Below are positions 45,777-58,981 of a stretch of 64,000 nucleotides of DNA, in pieces. The notes beneath the pieces were generated by a model. The model was not told the DNA's origin. It worked only from the letters and a program-made list of their open reading frames with translations, and did no database searches. Within the stretch, counting starts at the first letter, position 1. Each line of letters starts with the position of its first letter. The position numbers were made by a program, and so were the translations under genes. Source of the stretch: Thelephora terrestris (lineage: Eukaryota; Basidiomycota; Agaricomycetes; Thelephorales; Thelephoraceae); assembly GCA_015956445.1 (NCBI GenBank), contig WIUZ02000011.1:1-64000 (forward strand), given 5' to 3'.

Positions 45777-48700
45777 ATGGCTGCACCCTCTTCAAGACTC
45801 GAAACGAAGTTGCCTGCAGTTCGCCTTCAGCCCTTGCAGCCCGGGACCATCGAAAGCGTCGAAAGAGCAGACGAGGACGCGGTCATCGTGGAGTTACCCC
45901 CCTCCAACAAGTTTGCTTTCACATGGCCCTCAAATTTGCCCATTTCCCCCACGCTGCCCAATCTTGATCATTCCTCTCTGCCAGCGCCGGAGGCGGATAC
46001 AGTCAACCCCGCACCCGATCCCCCGTCTTTGCTCTCACACAGGAAGACGCTTTCGGACGAGACGGAAGAGACTTCGTCAGCCTATGGAACTCCTTCGAGT
46101 CGCGACCCGGTGGAGAACTCGTTCCCCATACCCAGGATTTCTAGGGCACTTTCTACCCCCACCCCGGCTCAACTCTTCCAGCTCAGAAATCCACGCCGGG
46201 CCATCTCAGACGGCGAATGGAATCCTAAACCGCTTGACCCGACTCCAGACTTTGAACAATTCCACGACCTCTCTCTCGAGCTCGCCGATTCGGTCCAGGC
46301 CGTGGTCCAGACTCTGCTTCAATTTTGTCCACCTCAAGTTCTGGATACGGCGAAAGAACAGTTCTCGGGATGTTCGATATCTGTTCCAACCGCCTCCATG
46401 TCGGCAATCCTCACGAGCATGAAGAATCTGAACTACATTTCCGCCCACATGTGCAACTTCGGGTTTCCTTCGAGCAATTTGTGTGCCGAGGTCCCGCCTC
46501 AGAATATCCCTGCTCCTATCATGAGCCACTTCGATATCGGGGAAATGCTGCAGGCCGTGGGGGATTCTTTGAGTGGTCTAGCCGCGCAAGCCGGCATCGA
46601 CCTTGTACTCTTTCATCAAGACGTCGGCATGAAACACGTAGCCGTCAAAGGTGACGAGAGTTGTTTGTCATACTTACTATCTTATGTAAGCAGCCTTGTA
46701 GACAAGGCTATCGCTTGACTGACCGAGAGCATACAGATCGTTCGCCAGGTTATTGGAACGGCGACTAGCGGCGACTACGTCGAGATTGGCTTGTTTATTG
46801 AATCTTTCACGGGGGAAGTCGGCCAAGCTGCTGGAGACCCGGACGGGGCTAGTTACACGGCTTCTCCCACGCCGCGCCTGCGATGCACCTTCTATGTCGC
46901 TCATCGTTTCGCAAGTGCCGAAGTCAATTACCGGCCGACGTCAACACCCCCAAGTCCCACCGTTCCGCATGACCCGGGGCTGGAGACTACCGCTAGTTCG
47001 GACCGCCCACCGTTGCTCCTCAACAACGCATTCATGTCACGGTTGTTACAACAGGTCAGTGGGGAGTTTGTCACGAACTTGAAGCCACTGGCGTTCAGTG
47101 AGGGACGAGGAAGCGAGTTGAAAGTGATTCTCGATTACGGCCGGATCGAAGACCCGCCTGTTAATCCTGACTGCATGCCATGTGCGAACGTAGAACTATC
47201 TCCCGAACCCACTCTCCAGGAATTGGCCACGTTTTCCGAAACGTTGCGCGGGAAGAAGGTCACATTGTGTGCGAGCTCGCGCGGTTCCTTTGCCAACCAC
47301 CTCTCTAGTTACTTAACAGCCTGGGGCTTGGACGTCAGCCTTTACGCCCTGGATCCGCTTCAACAACGAGGCCCTCAAGATGTCGATAGTGACACCACGT
47401 TTTTCCAATCCTCGGCCGGCCCTTCAACTCCCCAGTCCTCTTTGGTATTGATCGACGATGATATCGAGGCCCTTAAGGAGAGTCTTCAGGCTATCAAAGC
47501 CGACGCGAGCCCCCAGAACCAAACTTCCCCAAAACCTCGTCCCTCCCTCATCCATCGACCAAAGTCCACACCACAGTTGCTCCGTGGGTTGCCGAGCCTC
47601 TCGAGACTGGTTCAAAATACTACCGTCGTCCATTTCACCAGTCTCGCCAACTACAAGCGCGTCAAGGATTTGGTTCAATCTTTCGTTGGCTCTTCACAGA
47701 GACAATTATTGGACGTTCTTGTTATACCTAAACCAGCCGGCCCGCGAAGAGTCTTGACTGCACTTTATACCGCTTTGAAGAAGCCCGTCGTCGATCCCTT
47801 CTTCTCACCAATCGCCACTTCCCCCGCAACCCCTGCAAGCCGCAATGCTTCGTTCTATTTCCCTCATGACCAGCAAAAGGGTAGACAAGGGCTAAGGCCC
47901 CCTGTTAATCGCCGAACTGACTCAGAAAAATCCTCAAGATCACAAGGGGGGGACCGCGAGCATATGCCAGTCCCACCTTCCCCCCTCTCGATCTCAGAGA
48001 GTATCGAATACTTCTCCGATCCAACGATGAAACTTGGTGCTTCACCCTCATCTGGGCTGGTTCTTCAAAGTCCCGATGGCCAACCGGCTGGTATCTTCTT
48101 TCTGCCGAAGAGTGGAGGGTTAGGCCTCACCCCCTCCAAAACAACTACACAGACGCCAACGATGGAGAGGGATCGAGGGCAGTTTGTCATGACATCACGT
48201 CGACAATCCGACGAGGTGGGTGGACATGGCACCGATGCCCCACGACGCAACAGCCCCAGGTCACAGATGACCCCAAACCCCGCAGAGTCTCCGAATTCAA
48301 TCGACCAGCAATCCGGTGGTGACCACCACCAAGGGACACGTTCGACCAAGAAGGTGGACGTACAGGCGGAGGGGACACCGCAGAAGGGTCTTACTCCTCC
48401 GGTGTCCCCCGGGACTCGCGTTTCTGCAATAAACAACCGGCGGGGTAGCAATGGTAGAAGGTCGACCGGCGGAGATAATAAATCCACCTCGAAGGGTTCC
48501 CAGGATCCAAAGATCGTGCCACCGATCAGTGTCCTCATTGTCGATGGTGTGTTAACCGCCTGCTCCTTCCCCCATCCCCATGTGGCTTACTCGACTGCAT
48601 CACAGATAACTCCATCAATCAAACCATCCTTTCCACGTTCATGAAGAAGAAGAAAATCAAGTACGATGTTGCCTCGAACGGTCAGGAGGCGGTACAAAAG

Positions 48701-49765
48701 TGGAAATCTGGAGGATTCCACCTTATCCTCGTATGTGTTCTTGTTGGGTTCCTTCATGATTAAAATCTGACACGTAATTGGAAGATGGACATTCAGATGC
48801 CTATCATGGATGGAATCCAGGCCACCAAGGAGATCCGTCGTCTGGAAAAGATGAGTGGGATGCCTGGATTTCCCAATAGTCCGACTGGAACCCCCATTTC
48901 TGAAGGTCAGAGGACACCACCCGACACTGGGCCGGAATCACGACAGCCTTTGACTCCTTTCCGTTCTTCTGTGATTATTGTCGCTCTAACGGCCTCATCA
49001 TTGTCAACGGATCGTGTCGCAGCACTCGCGGCTGGTTGCAACGATTTCCTCACGAAGCCAGTGTCTCTACAGTGGTTGAACAGCAAGATCATCGAATGGG
49101 GTTCTATCAAAGCACTACAAATGTGGGCTGACATTCGACCAGAGGTTATGAAAGGGTTCACCAACGGTCAGCAAGAGAAAGCGCATACGGTTGCAAAGAA
49201 ACTCCACATGCCGGAAGGCCGGACGACAGTGGCCACGTCCCGAAGCCGCTCTGCGTCTCTGACCAGACCTCCGCCTGGACCGTCGAAAATAACTCAGGTC
49301 ACTACGAACCCGGAAACGGAAACGAAGGACTCGGTGGGTGAGGGATCAACGGATCCAAAAGAGCCAGGTGGGTGAGGTCGAGCGAGGGAAATGGATGTGG
49401 CTCAAATTTTTACGTTTAGCCTTACCCGAACACGCCGAAGAGGGCAAGGCAGATGATCAGCCCGCACAGCCGGACGCAAGTCCATTCCCCGCGTGCAAGA
49501 ATCCTACTTCGCCGGTCACTGAAGACACCTCGGAAATTCTGACGCCGAAGCAACAGATAACTGAGATGATGGAAAAAGCGACCACTCCTGGTGAGCACGC
49601 CTCTGATCGAACTTCAAACATGTGCTAATCGCCTGTCCAGATCAACCGGCACACCATGAGGGGAAGTCTGAACCACGGCCCATACAACCGACCGGTTTGG
49701 CAAATACCAGCGGCGATCAGCCGGACCCCGGCGACCCTCCTAACGCTGAAGGTCAAAGACATTGA
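45777..49765 (+). CDS. ssk1: Response regulator Ssk1 of the HOG pathway
   Basis: Phosphorelay output protein that controls the Ssk2-type MAPKKK and so the Hog1 stress MAPK. The receiver domain is near the C-terminus: ISVLIVDDNSINQTILSTF (acidic pair; the second Asp codon is made across an intron at 48547-48608), KKKKIKYDVASNGQEAVQKW, the phospho-acceptor Asp in LILMDIQMPIMDG (intron before Met), ALTASSL (Thr) and FLTKPVSL (Lys). The long N-terminal part (about 900 residues) includes a helical region SLELADSVQAVVQTLLQF and later LLIDD-like and HFTSLANYKRVKDLVQSF segments. These look like a degenerate histidine-kinase and second receiver-like fold, as described for basidiomycete Ssk1. The C-terminus continues through two further introns (about 49370 and 49590) to TGA at 49763-49765. 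Start MAAPSSR at 45777. Confidence 0.88.
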
Positions 49766-51849
49766 CGGTACTGGGCGGCCCCTGGATTTTGCATTTCAAT
49801 TGCTGTTCCATGTGCCATCCTCCTCTATCCGAGGGTCGCCGGGTTCATACGCGGTCTTTTCAATAATAGGTGATTTCGTGGGATATGCGATACAAGGGTT
49901 TTTTTTGGGTCTTGGTTTTTCTTTATCTTCATGAGGTGATCTCTCACCATTGGCACCTTCGCATTCACGGGGCACAGGTGTTCTAAGGTTCTTTCTGTTA
50001 GAGATCGGGATTTTTTGATGTCTGAACCGTGGCTTTTTTTATTATACACATCCGTCTCATCGTCCATCAAATCTTCTGCTGTGTTGTCCGTCTTGCTTTT
50101 CTTTCTGGTCATCTTGGAGTCACTTTCATTGTCTTTTTCTCTCTGGGTTTTAGGCTAAGGATTAGCATAGTCAGATACACGAGGCCATGTTTCCTGAAAC
50201 TTGAGTGTGACTGGACCAGACTTCTACTTCACAGAAAAAGGTCTGGCCGCTTCGGTTAGAGAGGCTCTGAGGGACCTCCTGTCGTTAATGAAGGTGCGTT
50301 ATGTTATGTGGGACGGGAGGCCCCTGCTCGCGGCTCTGGGTACGTTCCCACTGTCCGGCGTAGCGAGCGCATGGCCATTGTAAACATCGTGGTGATTCGC
50401 GTACAGGAGACTGATACGCTTCATTTTTAGCCAAACGAGGATCCTTTTGTATGTCATAGCCCTCCAAGCTGAGAGTGGTGCCGAGCTTGCTTTGGTTTTC
50501 ATTGGGGACAGGGTGTTAGATCCTCGGAAAGTTAAGTTACCAGTAGTCCGGGAAGGTCCTGGGGTGGTTTCTCACCGGTCACGACCGGTCACCAGTCATT
50601 CATCATATCGAAGCATCTGTGAACGGGAAGCAAGCGTTCCGTAAGGGAGGGTTCTTCACGATGGAAACGAGCGGTGACCGAAAAGTTGGCCCCCTCCTGT
50701 GTGAAGGGTTCATTTCGGGTCGCTGGCCGTTTCAGGAGCTTTACTGGTCGGTTTTGGACACCCTTGATCCATTCGTACGTCCGTAACGTTGAACACGTGA
50801 AGTCGGAGGAGGTCGTAGTACGTGACGCCACAATGCCCTTCATTTCGCGAATGATCCTGTTGTTCGCCAGCGAGCGCTGGAATGCCCAGATGGAGGTGAT
50901 GACATCAACCGCGCAGCTATGAAACGTTGCAGCCTGGATGAGGAGATCGTTCCAGAAGACGTTTCGCCGAGATAAATGATTTGCCAGTGACCTCGAGTGG
51001 ATAATTGGATCAGCTGACGGTCAATGTGCACCACCGCAGATGTACGTGTTTGGGCATCAAGGCGGCCGGGAAGTCAGGGGTTTACTAAATCCCTGTTGTT
51101 ATCTGGCCGACACAAAATGACATCCTGCATTAACGTGTTCTCGTCAGCCCATATTCGCCTTGCCCCGAGACACGTGTCGGCGTTCGAGATCACCTGCCTT
51201 ATCAGAGCACGAACGGGTGCAATCTAAAGGACGACAACTACGCCTCGCGGTATGTGCGTTCCCAGTCGACCGACCAGTTTGAGAATCGCGGGAGATGCGA
51301 CCGAGTTCCTTTTTTGGACATCGAAAAACGGGCGCCTGATGATCGACCCTACCATTACGGGAAAAGAACTTTCCCAATAAAGTTTTAGCTCGCCAGGAGG
51401 CGGGACCCAGTCAAGTCACCGTTTCAGCAGTGAGGGTGCGTGATGGCCACGCTTGGGGTGCGAGGGATCGAGGGTGATTTGTGGCCCGGGATTACGGCTA
51501 CGACCCTTGTGCTGGGTCGACAGAATGGGTCTGAAGGTCTCGGGCGGCTGCATCAGGCATCAAAGGATCATCGACAGCCTCTCTAATGTGGTGGTGGGAC
51601 CAGTGATGACAATCGATAACGCGTAATTGAATTACCTCACGTGAACATATTTACTCTTCCCGTCCCACCAGCGCTCGGGTCTCGGCAGATAAGACAACAG
51701 ACGGAGGTAAAATTCTAATCGGAGCGTAAATTTTCAAAAGCCACATTTTTTAAACTCCGACCAGTGACTTCAGCGTTCTTGAAATCGCGTCAAAAAGCCT
51801 CAGTCGACTCCATCCTCCCTCCGTGTTCCACTTACTTATCGTCATCGAC
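49766..51849. other. Two-kb stretch without a convincing gene
   Basis: AT-rich near 49840-50150 (probably the ssk1 3' UTR). The rest has only short frames; the one at 50674-50922 and its complement overlap and neither has a signature. No tRNA or repeat noted except a short imperfect palindrome (GGTCACGACCGGTCACC) near 50577. The last 300 bp should hold the promoter of the JmjC gene. Confidence 0.4.
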
Positions 51850-54800
51850 ATGGTCGATGTTCAGGACGGCGACGCGCACCTTCACAAGCGTACCGCAATA
51901 CCTCAGCTCTTGAATCCTGTTTCCACTTCTCCCACGAAACCTCAAGAAGAACAAGGATTCTCTACCTATCGAGGTGCCCTGCAGCGCCCCAGCACCGACC
52001 CCGCACCCCGATCTAACCTCTCTCGTCCGGATTTGACCCCTACGAGTCAACCTACCTTCGGTTTGCGCGCTGCAAATTGGGAACCGGCAGACTCCTCTCC
52101 AAGCACTGCAAGCACTACCCACTACGCCTCGTCTCCGGACACCAACGGCAGCGTTCGTGCGCGTAGCGCCAGTTACCCAACATACGATTCTGTACAGCGG
52201 CCCAATGACCGCGGTGGCTATATTCTAGCGACAAGCTTTCCACAATACCTCTGTCATCCGCAGAGTGCAAGCAGCTCTTCAAGTCCCGCGCCGCACTCTC
52301 TGCAGCAACAACCGTTCTTTCTCTATCATGATGGACGTGCGGGTAAACGATTCAACAATCTTGAGCTGAGCTATCACTTATCGACATTATAGGGAGTCAG
52401 ACACACAGTCGACCCGAATCACCGCTCTCTAGCACCGGTCCTTCGACCCCGGGTGATACGTCTGGTAAAGAATCGTCGCTAAACGCCCGCCACCCGGTCC
52501 GAACCATCGCAAGGGAACCTCACCAAGTCAATCCGGTTGCAGGTACGGTCGGATACCGGACGCCATATATACCTCAACTCTTCCACATGCCGGTCTTGAT
52601 GCCATACCCACCAGTGCCGCCAAAGCGAGCCAACGGTGAGGAAGAGGAGAGTTCCAACGCCCCTAGAAAGAAACCTAGAACCAGCAGAGGGAAGGCAGAC
52701 GGGTTTGTCGGTGAGCGTCTGAAATTTTCCGAAAGGAAAGCCTCGTTCTCAGATACCCGTTCAGCCCCAAAGCGGGGATACACCGCGAAGAAAAGGAACG
52801 AAGCACAGCAGATTGCCGCTCAGAATGGTCTGTTTTACTACTTCACACTAGCGCTCGGCTGACCATTACGATGACCTCGCAGAAATGATGGCGTCAGTTT
52901 CGTACAAGCCCCAGCAATCAGAGGGAGAGCAATCGACCGACAGTAAGTCTCTACCCCAGTTTTCATTTAAAAAACAAACCAATCCGTTTAGGGACCATGA
53001 CCCCACCTACCGGCGGCGGCAACGTCCGTCCTCCGCCTATTCAAGTGGAGAACGGCGGGAAATTGCAACCTGAGCTACAATTTGCCAGGTGTATGTCACA
53101 TCGGTATCGCAATGAACGCTTCCCGCGATGCGTCTCATGTACGCGAAGATGGGCCGGAGACACTTGCCGATTCCAGTCGATTCGCTTCTTCCTCAGAGAC
53201 GAAAACAAGGTTATTGTGGGCATCAGTTTTGTCGAGAACCAGAAGGCCGATTCTCCGACGATGGACTTTCCCAAGAAGTGGAATGTCCCGTTGGACGCGA
53301 GTCACCTCAATCGGGTCAAGGTTTGGCTCAATTAAGTTGCCTGCGGTTTACAACGCACTGACGCACCCTTAGCGAACGGTGGCCCGTGCACTATTACCGG
53401 TTTTGAAGTCAGAATTGAAACATCTCCATGTGCCAGAGATCATCCGTAGGCCCCGAGAGAGCGACGTTCGCGCCACATGTGGTAAGAGCACTCCCCCTTG
53501 CGCCATTTTCTGGTGACTTGACTGGATTTAGATACCTGTATGACTTCCATCTTTTCGAGCAGCTGGATGTGTCGTCTTTGTGGACGAGAGGCTTGCGCAG
53601 AATGCTACGAGCAAGTCAAAATCCTCACAGACAACAGTGGTGCCGAGGATGCTGACGTGTTTGAGCTACAAGCACGTCGTGAAAAGCATTCCCGCAGGAA
53701 CCCATTCTTCCTCGCCTGTACCAGGCGTAACGAGCACCAGGCCAAAGACTTTTCTCCCATGAGCCGGTTCTGCAAATCGGAGCTTGAGCTGGTAATCAAG
53801 GAGATGGAAGAGCTCCTCGCTTCGCCGGACCAGGACCCCCCTGTCCCTTCGGATGTAGAGATACCCGACTTGGACGTAGAGGCGGCGCCAGACAACCAAA
53901 TCGACTCCTTACCCAGTCATCGTATCGTTCAGTTTAAGCACGAGGACCTTCCGTATGACCTCTTTCCGAAGCTCTGGGCCAAGGGAAAACCGTTAGTCGT
54001 GACCGGGTTACTTCCTCAATTCAAGATCAGTTGGACCCCAGAACACTTTATCGAACACTACGGCTCGAAGAATTGTCTGGTGATCCAGTGTCAGTCCGAT
54101 ATGAACAAAAGGATCACAGTCGGTGAATTCTTTAAGGAGTTCGGAAAGTATGAGGGACGGACGGATTGCTGGAAGCTGAAGGTAATTTCGATTGATTCTT
54201 TTCATGCTTCACTCTATTGACGGTCATATCAGGATTGGCCACCATCGACCGACTTCAAGACCGCGTTTCCGGAGTTGTACGCTGATTTTAGCCAGGCAAT
54301 CCCGATGCCAAATTATGTACGCCGGGACGGGGTGCTTAACATTGCGTCCCACTTCCCCGCCAACACGGTCGCTCCCGACATAGGTGAGGTGGCTTTTTTG
54401 GTCCCAACTCCATCTCCCCTAATCAGGAAAATCCATATTTCACAGGTCCGAAAATGTACAACGCCATGGCATCAGCAGACACCCCTGGTACGAAAGGAAC
54501 GACCCGTTTGCATATGGATATGGCCGACGCAGCAAACGTCATGCTCTACGCTGCGCCAACGCCTGACGGGAAGCCCGGAACTGCACTTTGGGACATTTTC
54601 GACGCTTCCGATGCCGGGAAGATACGGGACTTCTTGAAAAGCAAGTTCAAGGGCAAGTTCCAGAACGATCCAATTCATTCGCAGATGTTTTACTTGGACT
54701 GTGACCTGCGGAAGGAGCTTTATGAAGAGTTTGGGGTAAAGAGCTATCGGATCTATCAAAAACCCGGAGATGTCGTTTTCGTTCCGGCAGGGTGCGCTCA

Positions 54801-55203
54801 TCAGGCACGTTGCTTCTCTCTCGAACTCGCTGCCGTCATCTAACCCTGCAACGTTTGTCAGGTGTGCAACTTGGCAGATTGTATGAAGATTGCGATCGAC
54901 TTTGTCAGCCCCGAGAACATCGACCGTTGTGAACTCTTGACCAAGGAGTTCCGTGAGCAGAACCAAAGCATGCAATGGAAAGAAGACGTGCTCCAGTTGA
55001 GGACGATGATGTGGTTCTCCTGGTTGTCGTGCCGGATCCACGAGGCGATCCAGGGTAAAGAGAAGACGAACACGAGTAGCGCTGTAGCCATCACGTCGGT
55101 GTCGAACAAGAAGCTCTCCGAACAGGCAAACCAACCGCGAACATCATCCAATTCCACCGCAATGGACGTTGACGGGTCCATCACCATGCTCCCTCTCGAC
55201 TGA
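51850..55203 (+). CDS. JmjC-domain histone demethylase (KDM3/JHDM2-like)
   Basis: Predicted nuclear Fe(II)/2-oxoglutarate dioxygenase that removes methyl groups from histone lysine, by family most likely H3K9. The N-terminal 450 residues are disordered (Ser/Pro-rich) with a basic patch (RKKPRTSRGKADGF). Then a zinc-binding segment MCRLCGREACAECYEQVK, followed by the JmjC core: YDLFPKLWAKGKPLVVTGLL, FIEHYGSKNCLVIQCQSD, iron ligands His and Asp in RLHMDMADAANVM, and the last His in VVFVPAGCAHQVCNLADCMK (intron inside, between Gln and Val). The C-terminal helix is FVSPENIDRCELLTKEFRE. At least ten exons with short introns; splice sites between 52330 and 53550 were only partly followed. ATG 51850 starts MVDVQDGD; the upstream frame begins with GTG. 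It converges on wdr89 (306 bp). Confidence 0.87.
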
Positions 55204-55509
55204 GTAAATTTCTTAACCTTAACTTATGGGCCTTTTGTCGGTATTGGCACCCTTCGCAGTGTCTTCTCCCCCGTCTTGTAATGTATCTCTGCTGTGTATT
55301 GTAACCGCTCGTTCATTTGTAGGCTTATCTATCGTCCCTTATACACTTGGATGAATCTTATTGTAGTCGTTGACCACCGTTCGCACAGTCTCCTCAAGCA
55401 GACAATGTATTACGGCTGACGATCACAGGGATGTACCGTTCGCAAGCGCTGGAGCTACATCTGGGACAGAACGTGGCCAGGGTTACCTCCGTTTCGGCTT
55501 TTTTGGCTG

Positions 55510-56837
55510 CTAATGAGGACATGAGCGTGCGGGGGAGAAGCGATGAGCCTGGGCACTTGCCTGTGCGTGATCGACATCCATTTCATCTGTTTCGCGCTCG
55601 CGATGGAATTGACGTTTTCTCCCAGATTCCGAGGGCGATGAGGCTGTGTTTGAGGTATTCATATCCCATAAATGCAACGCGCCGTCTTCGCCGCCTGTGA
55701 CAAGACACCCTAAAACGTCATCGACCAGGAGTGAGCGAACGATCCCATCGTGATGTGAAGGCCAAGTTCTATCGACGATCCATGGCTGTGTTGGAGGTGA
55801 CAAGAAAGAGAAAGATCCACTGGAGAGATGTATTTGAGATTGGATCGTGGATCTCTGCCGTGGGGCGATTAGGGTGGTGGGGAGATTGCGCTTACGAGTT
55901 TGAACCGACGATTGGTATCAGTCGATCCTGAGACTTGTGGCAGCCGATTAAATAATTTGGCTCCCACGAGTGTTGTGGGCGTGGTGCGATCTCCTTGAAG
56001 TTTGGTTCCGAAACCTTGTCGAGTTCTGGAGTCCAGAGGCTGAAGGTTTCCATATCGCTCGCGGCCCATATTCCGTCGTGGTGCCACCCCGCTTGTGCGA
56101 TGCTGCAACCCCAGTTCCCAACGTGCTCGACGGCTTCGTCTTCGTCTTCTTCCGTTGTGTTGGTGACGCTGAGCAGCCCGTCTGTTGAGGCTGACAGGAG
56201 GCGATCTGGGAGCGTAGGGTGGAAGTGAAGAGATGTGATGTCATCGGAGTGGGTAGATGTGTGCGAGAAGATGGGAATCGTCGGTTTCCTGACGTCCCAG
56301 TAGTGTATTGAGGCGTCTTCGCCATTCAGCACGGTTCCGGTGGCGATTGTGAGACCGTCGAGAGAGATATCGAAACTGAGATATCCAACGCCATCAGGCG
56401 AACGCACTAATCAATCACACTTGATTTGAGTTGGTCAACCACGGACGGGTGAACGGGGGAAATAAAGGAGGGGGAAGCAGGGAGGGAAAAACGTGGAAAA
56501 AAAAAACACTGCTGGGGTGAGCGTGTTTTGGAAACTCACTTTGGAGAGCCGGAGAGTTTGAGTTGAGGTCCCAGATTTTGACATACCCGTCCTTGCCGCA
56601 ACTCGCGAGGGTTTGGCCAGACCCATTCGATGTCCCATGGAGGTTGACGGAACGTATGGAGGACGTTCCCCCTGGGTGACCTTGCAAGGTGGTCAAGCGC
56701 CGTAGATCTCGTTTTGCAAAGAGGTGAATCGTATCCGCCGGAGACGAAGCTGCGGCCGCGTAACAGTCAGGCAAAGCAGTTATGGACAGCACGTATGCGT
56801 TGGTGGAGAGTGACGCTGAGTGCCTTGGCCGCTGCAT
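55510..56837 (-). CDS. wdr89: WD40-repeat protein, WDR89-like
   Basis: A single beta-propeller scaffold; the molecular role of WDR89 is poorly known. Repeats are seen from the N-terminus: TIHLFAKRDLRRLTTLQGH, TLASCGKDGYVKIWDLN, LDGLTIATGTVLNGEDASIHYWD with VRKPTIPIFSHTSTHSDDIT, TLPDRLLSASTDGLLSV, the central HVGNWGCSIAQAGWHHDG (a hallmark position in WDR89) and a last blade LVTGGEDGALHLWDMNT. The C-terminal tail is charged (HRERETDEMDVDHAQ). Start MQRPRHSAS at 56837. One intron at about 56408-56540; further introns near 55804-55935 connect to the last exon. Divergent from the gene at 57215. Confidence 0.85.
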
Positions 56838-57214
56838 GATGGGAAAAACTTTGCCGAATAAGCTTCCTGTTGGTGGAGTTACGGTGGGTCAAAAACCAGC
56901 GCTCTAAAGTTCCGTTGAGCGGGGATTCTTTCCACGCTTTCCATCCTTCTCCTACCATCATCTTTTCTTTGCCCGCTCACTTCGGTCGTCGTCGTCTCCC
57001 CACGTCGCCGTCCTCCCCTCTCGTTCTTCGAGCCACATTCTTTACTACGCCACACTCCTTTTCTCTCTCGCTAACGAGAGCCAGCAGTCTTGACCTCTGC
57101 CCCCCCTTCCTAACCAAGCAAAGATTTACATTGAGATTTCATTCCGTCCATTCTACCACCACGCAACACATATTATTCTTTATACATATCTATCTCCAAG
57201 CAAACCATGGTTAG
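56838..57214. promoter_or_regulatory. Divergent promoter interval
   Basis: 377 bp between wdr89 and the gene at 57215. The right half is strongly CT-rich on the plus strand, as in many fungal core promoters and leaders. Confidence 0.4.
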
Positions 57215-57937
57215 ATGTGTGTGCTCTCTCCATCTCGTGTGTTCAGTCACGCTAAACGCCTTTCTACAGCTTCGCGCCTGCACCGTTTGCCACAACGCCT
57301 GGACTATACTCTCGTCCCCGCACCCCTAGGTCAGCTCTTGTGCAGCACCCGCTCATTCCCGTTAACGTATTCTAATACTGTATTAGACCTCACGTTGCCC
57401 TTGGAGTCACCGCTCCCGGCCATCATTGTCACCCCGAGCTCTCCCAGATGTTCAACCGACTTCTCCATCGCGTTCCTGGCCCCCGAGAAGAAACCATCAT
57501 GGCGTGAACGAGCGGCTTCGTACTTGCCTAAGCTCTCCCTTCCTAGTCAACCGATCTCACTTGCCACGACTCCCACCAAGAGCAGCTTCTCATCGTTGAC
57601 CTCCCCTTTCAGGCCCCGTTCGATCGTCATCATGTTCATCCTGCTGTTTACAATGGCCTGTCATATGATCGCTCACAGGTTTGCCATCACCCCAAGGATC
57701 GATTTCCAAACCAAGGGGCTTGGACTTGGTGAGGCCGGTCTCGTTGATGCCCACCTCCGCGGCAGCCTCTCGCAGTCACAGCCCAACGTTCCTCGCGTTG
57801 GGGGAAGCGATAGTTGGCTTGGAATCTGGGAAACACGTGATGAAGATTTGGATCTCGTCGTTAGGGACTCCACGCGGGGAGTGGCGGATGTGGGAAACGG
57901 AGGCGACGACGTCGATGCTCTCCCGAATTTCGCTTGA
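57215..57937 (+). CDS. Uncharacterised protein with one central TM helix
   Basis: I do not recognise it. The single-exon frame has 240 codons: a Ser/Leu/Pro N-terminus, then PEKKPSWRERAASYLPKLSL, then a hydrophobic helix near residue 148 (IVIMFILLFTMACHMIAH) with FRPRS just before it. The acidic C-terminus is WETRDEDLDLVVRDSTRG. The basic side before the TM helix would face the cytosol. An ATG a few bases upstream (57208) is out of frame. The CT-rich leader supports transcription in this direction. Splicing within the N-terminal part is possible (CTTTCTACAG near 57270). Confidence 0.45.
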   Translation: MCVLSPSRVFSHAKRLSTASRLHRLPQRLDYTLVPAPLGQLLCSTRSFPLTYSNTVLDLTLPLESPLPAIIVTPSSPRCSTDFSIAFLAPEKKPSWRERAASYLPKLSLPSQPISLATTPTKSSFSSLTSPFRPRSIVIMFILLFTMACHMIAHRFAITPRIDFQTKGLGLGEAGLVDAHLRGSLSQSQPNVPRVGGSDSWLGIWETRDEDLDLVVRDSTRGVADVGNGGDDVDALPNFA

Positions 57938-58981
57938 AGAAAAGCGTTCGTCATGCAGGGATCATGATTACGATTTTATCCTTTCGACCTCCATTTGGAT
58001 TCTTCACGGCGATCACGAGTATAGACACTTTCTGCTCGTCTTGGGTCGTGGACGAGATAGTTGTGGTTCGTTGGATATATTTTTCGTCGGCGGCCCGCTC
58101 CATCAGATGGAATATGGCTTTCGTTGAGCAAGGACTCTTTTGAACGATCTGACAAGGTTTATTCGTTCACCCTGCGTTGTGTGTTAGCTACTTTTTTCTT
58201 ACCATCATAGAATCCATCATTTTGATCCCTGAGGCCTGAGGATGTGGGAGTGCAGCGCCCTTGGCCTGTTGCCATCATGTGTTCTGCGCGCAGGACGCCT
58301 GTGTCAGTTAAATCCCGAGTAGGTTTGACCTGTCTTTCGTTTGCCTTTCCACCCGAGATGAATTCGAAGGATCGGAATGTCCATTAGGCGTCTGTCTATG
58401 ATCTCGATCGATCCCAGGTACAGGAACTGTACCTTGTCGTTCGTTGACACCCGTCGTGACAGCATATAACGATTCTTGCATTCAAGGGCCGCAGTACCTG
58501 TCCTACAATTCAAAACAATTTGAGGGACAGGGAGCTTCATGAACCCTTTGTACATCGCAGTTGGCAAGGTCGAGCCAAACGTGCGGATCCGGAGAGGCAA
58601 ATTTCCATTTAGCGGGGCTGCTAAATTTACCATCGAGAAGCAAAGATGCACCTGACGAAGATGAGTAACCAATCGGGATGTATAGTGTATGCGAGGGTGA
58701 GGCAATAGTTGAGCTCGCTGTGTGTGAGCGTGCGAGAATTACAAGTCGATGAGCAAAGCAATCACGACGTCGGGACACATCTAGGCATTCAAACGCTCAG
58801 GACTGGGATCACAGCTTCCGATTGCGGCAGGCCGCCACCACCTACGCTGGAAAAATAAGGACAGAAAGAGTGAGCCTACGGACGCCGAGAAAAATATGCC
58901 CTCGACACGGCGGTCGTGTGGAGGGGTACTACGCGAGTACAGTTAGTCTACAAAGATGAGTTTGAACAAAGTTCCGCCACG
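57938..58981. other. Intergenic region
   Basis: A minus-strand frame at 58304-58705 (133 codons) overlaps another at 58503-58778. Neither has a known motif and I could not choose between them. Otherwise this is the 3' flank of both neighbouring genes. Confidence 0.35.

Noticed and set aside
49825-50112. Lys-rich 95-codon minus-strand frame
   Set aside because: It lies in AT-rich sequence behind ssk1; the composition follows from base content and there is no signature.
58304-58778. Two overlapping minus-strand frames
   Set aside because: No motif, no splice context and no way to decide between them.
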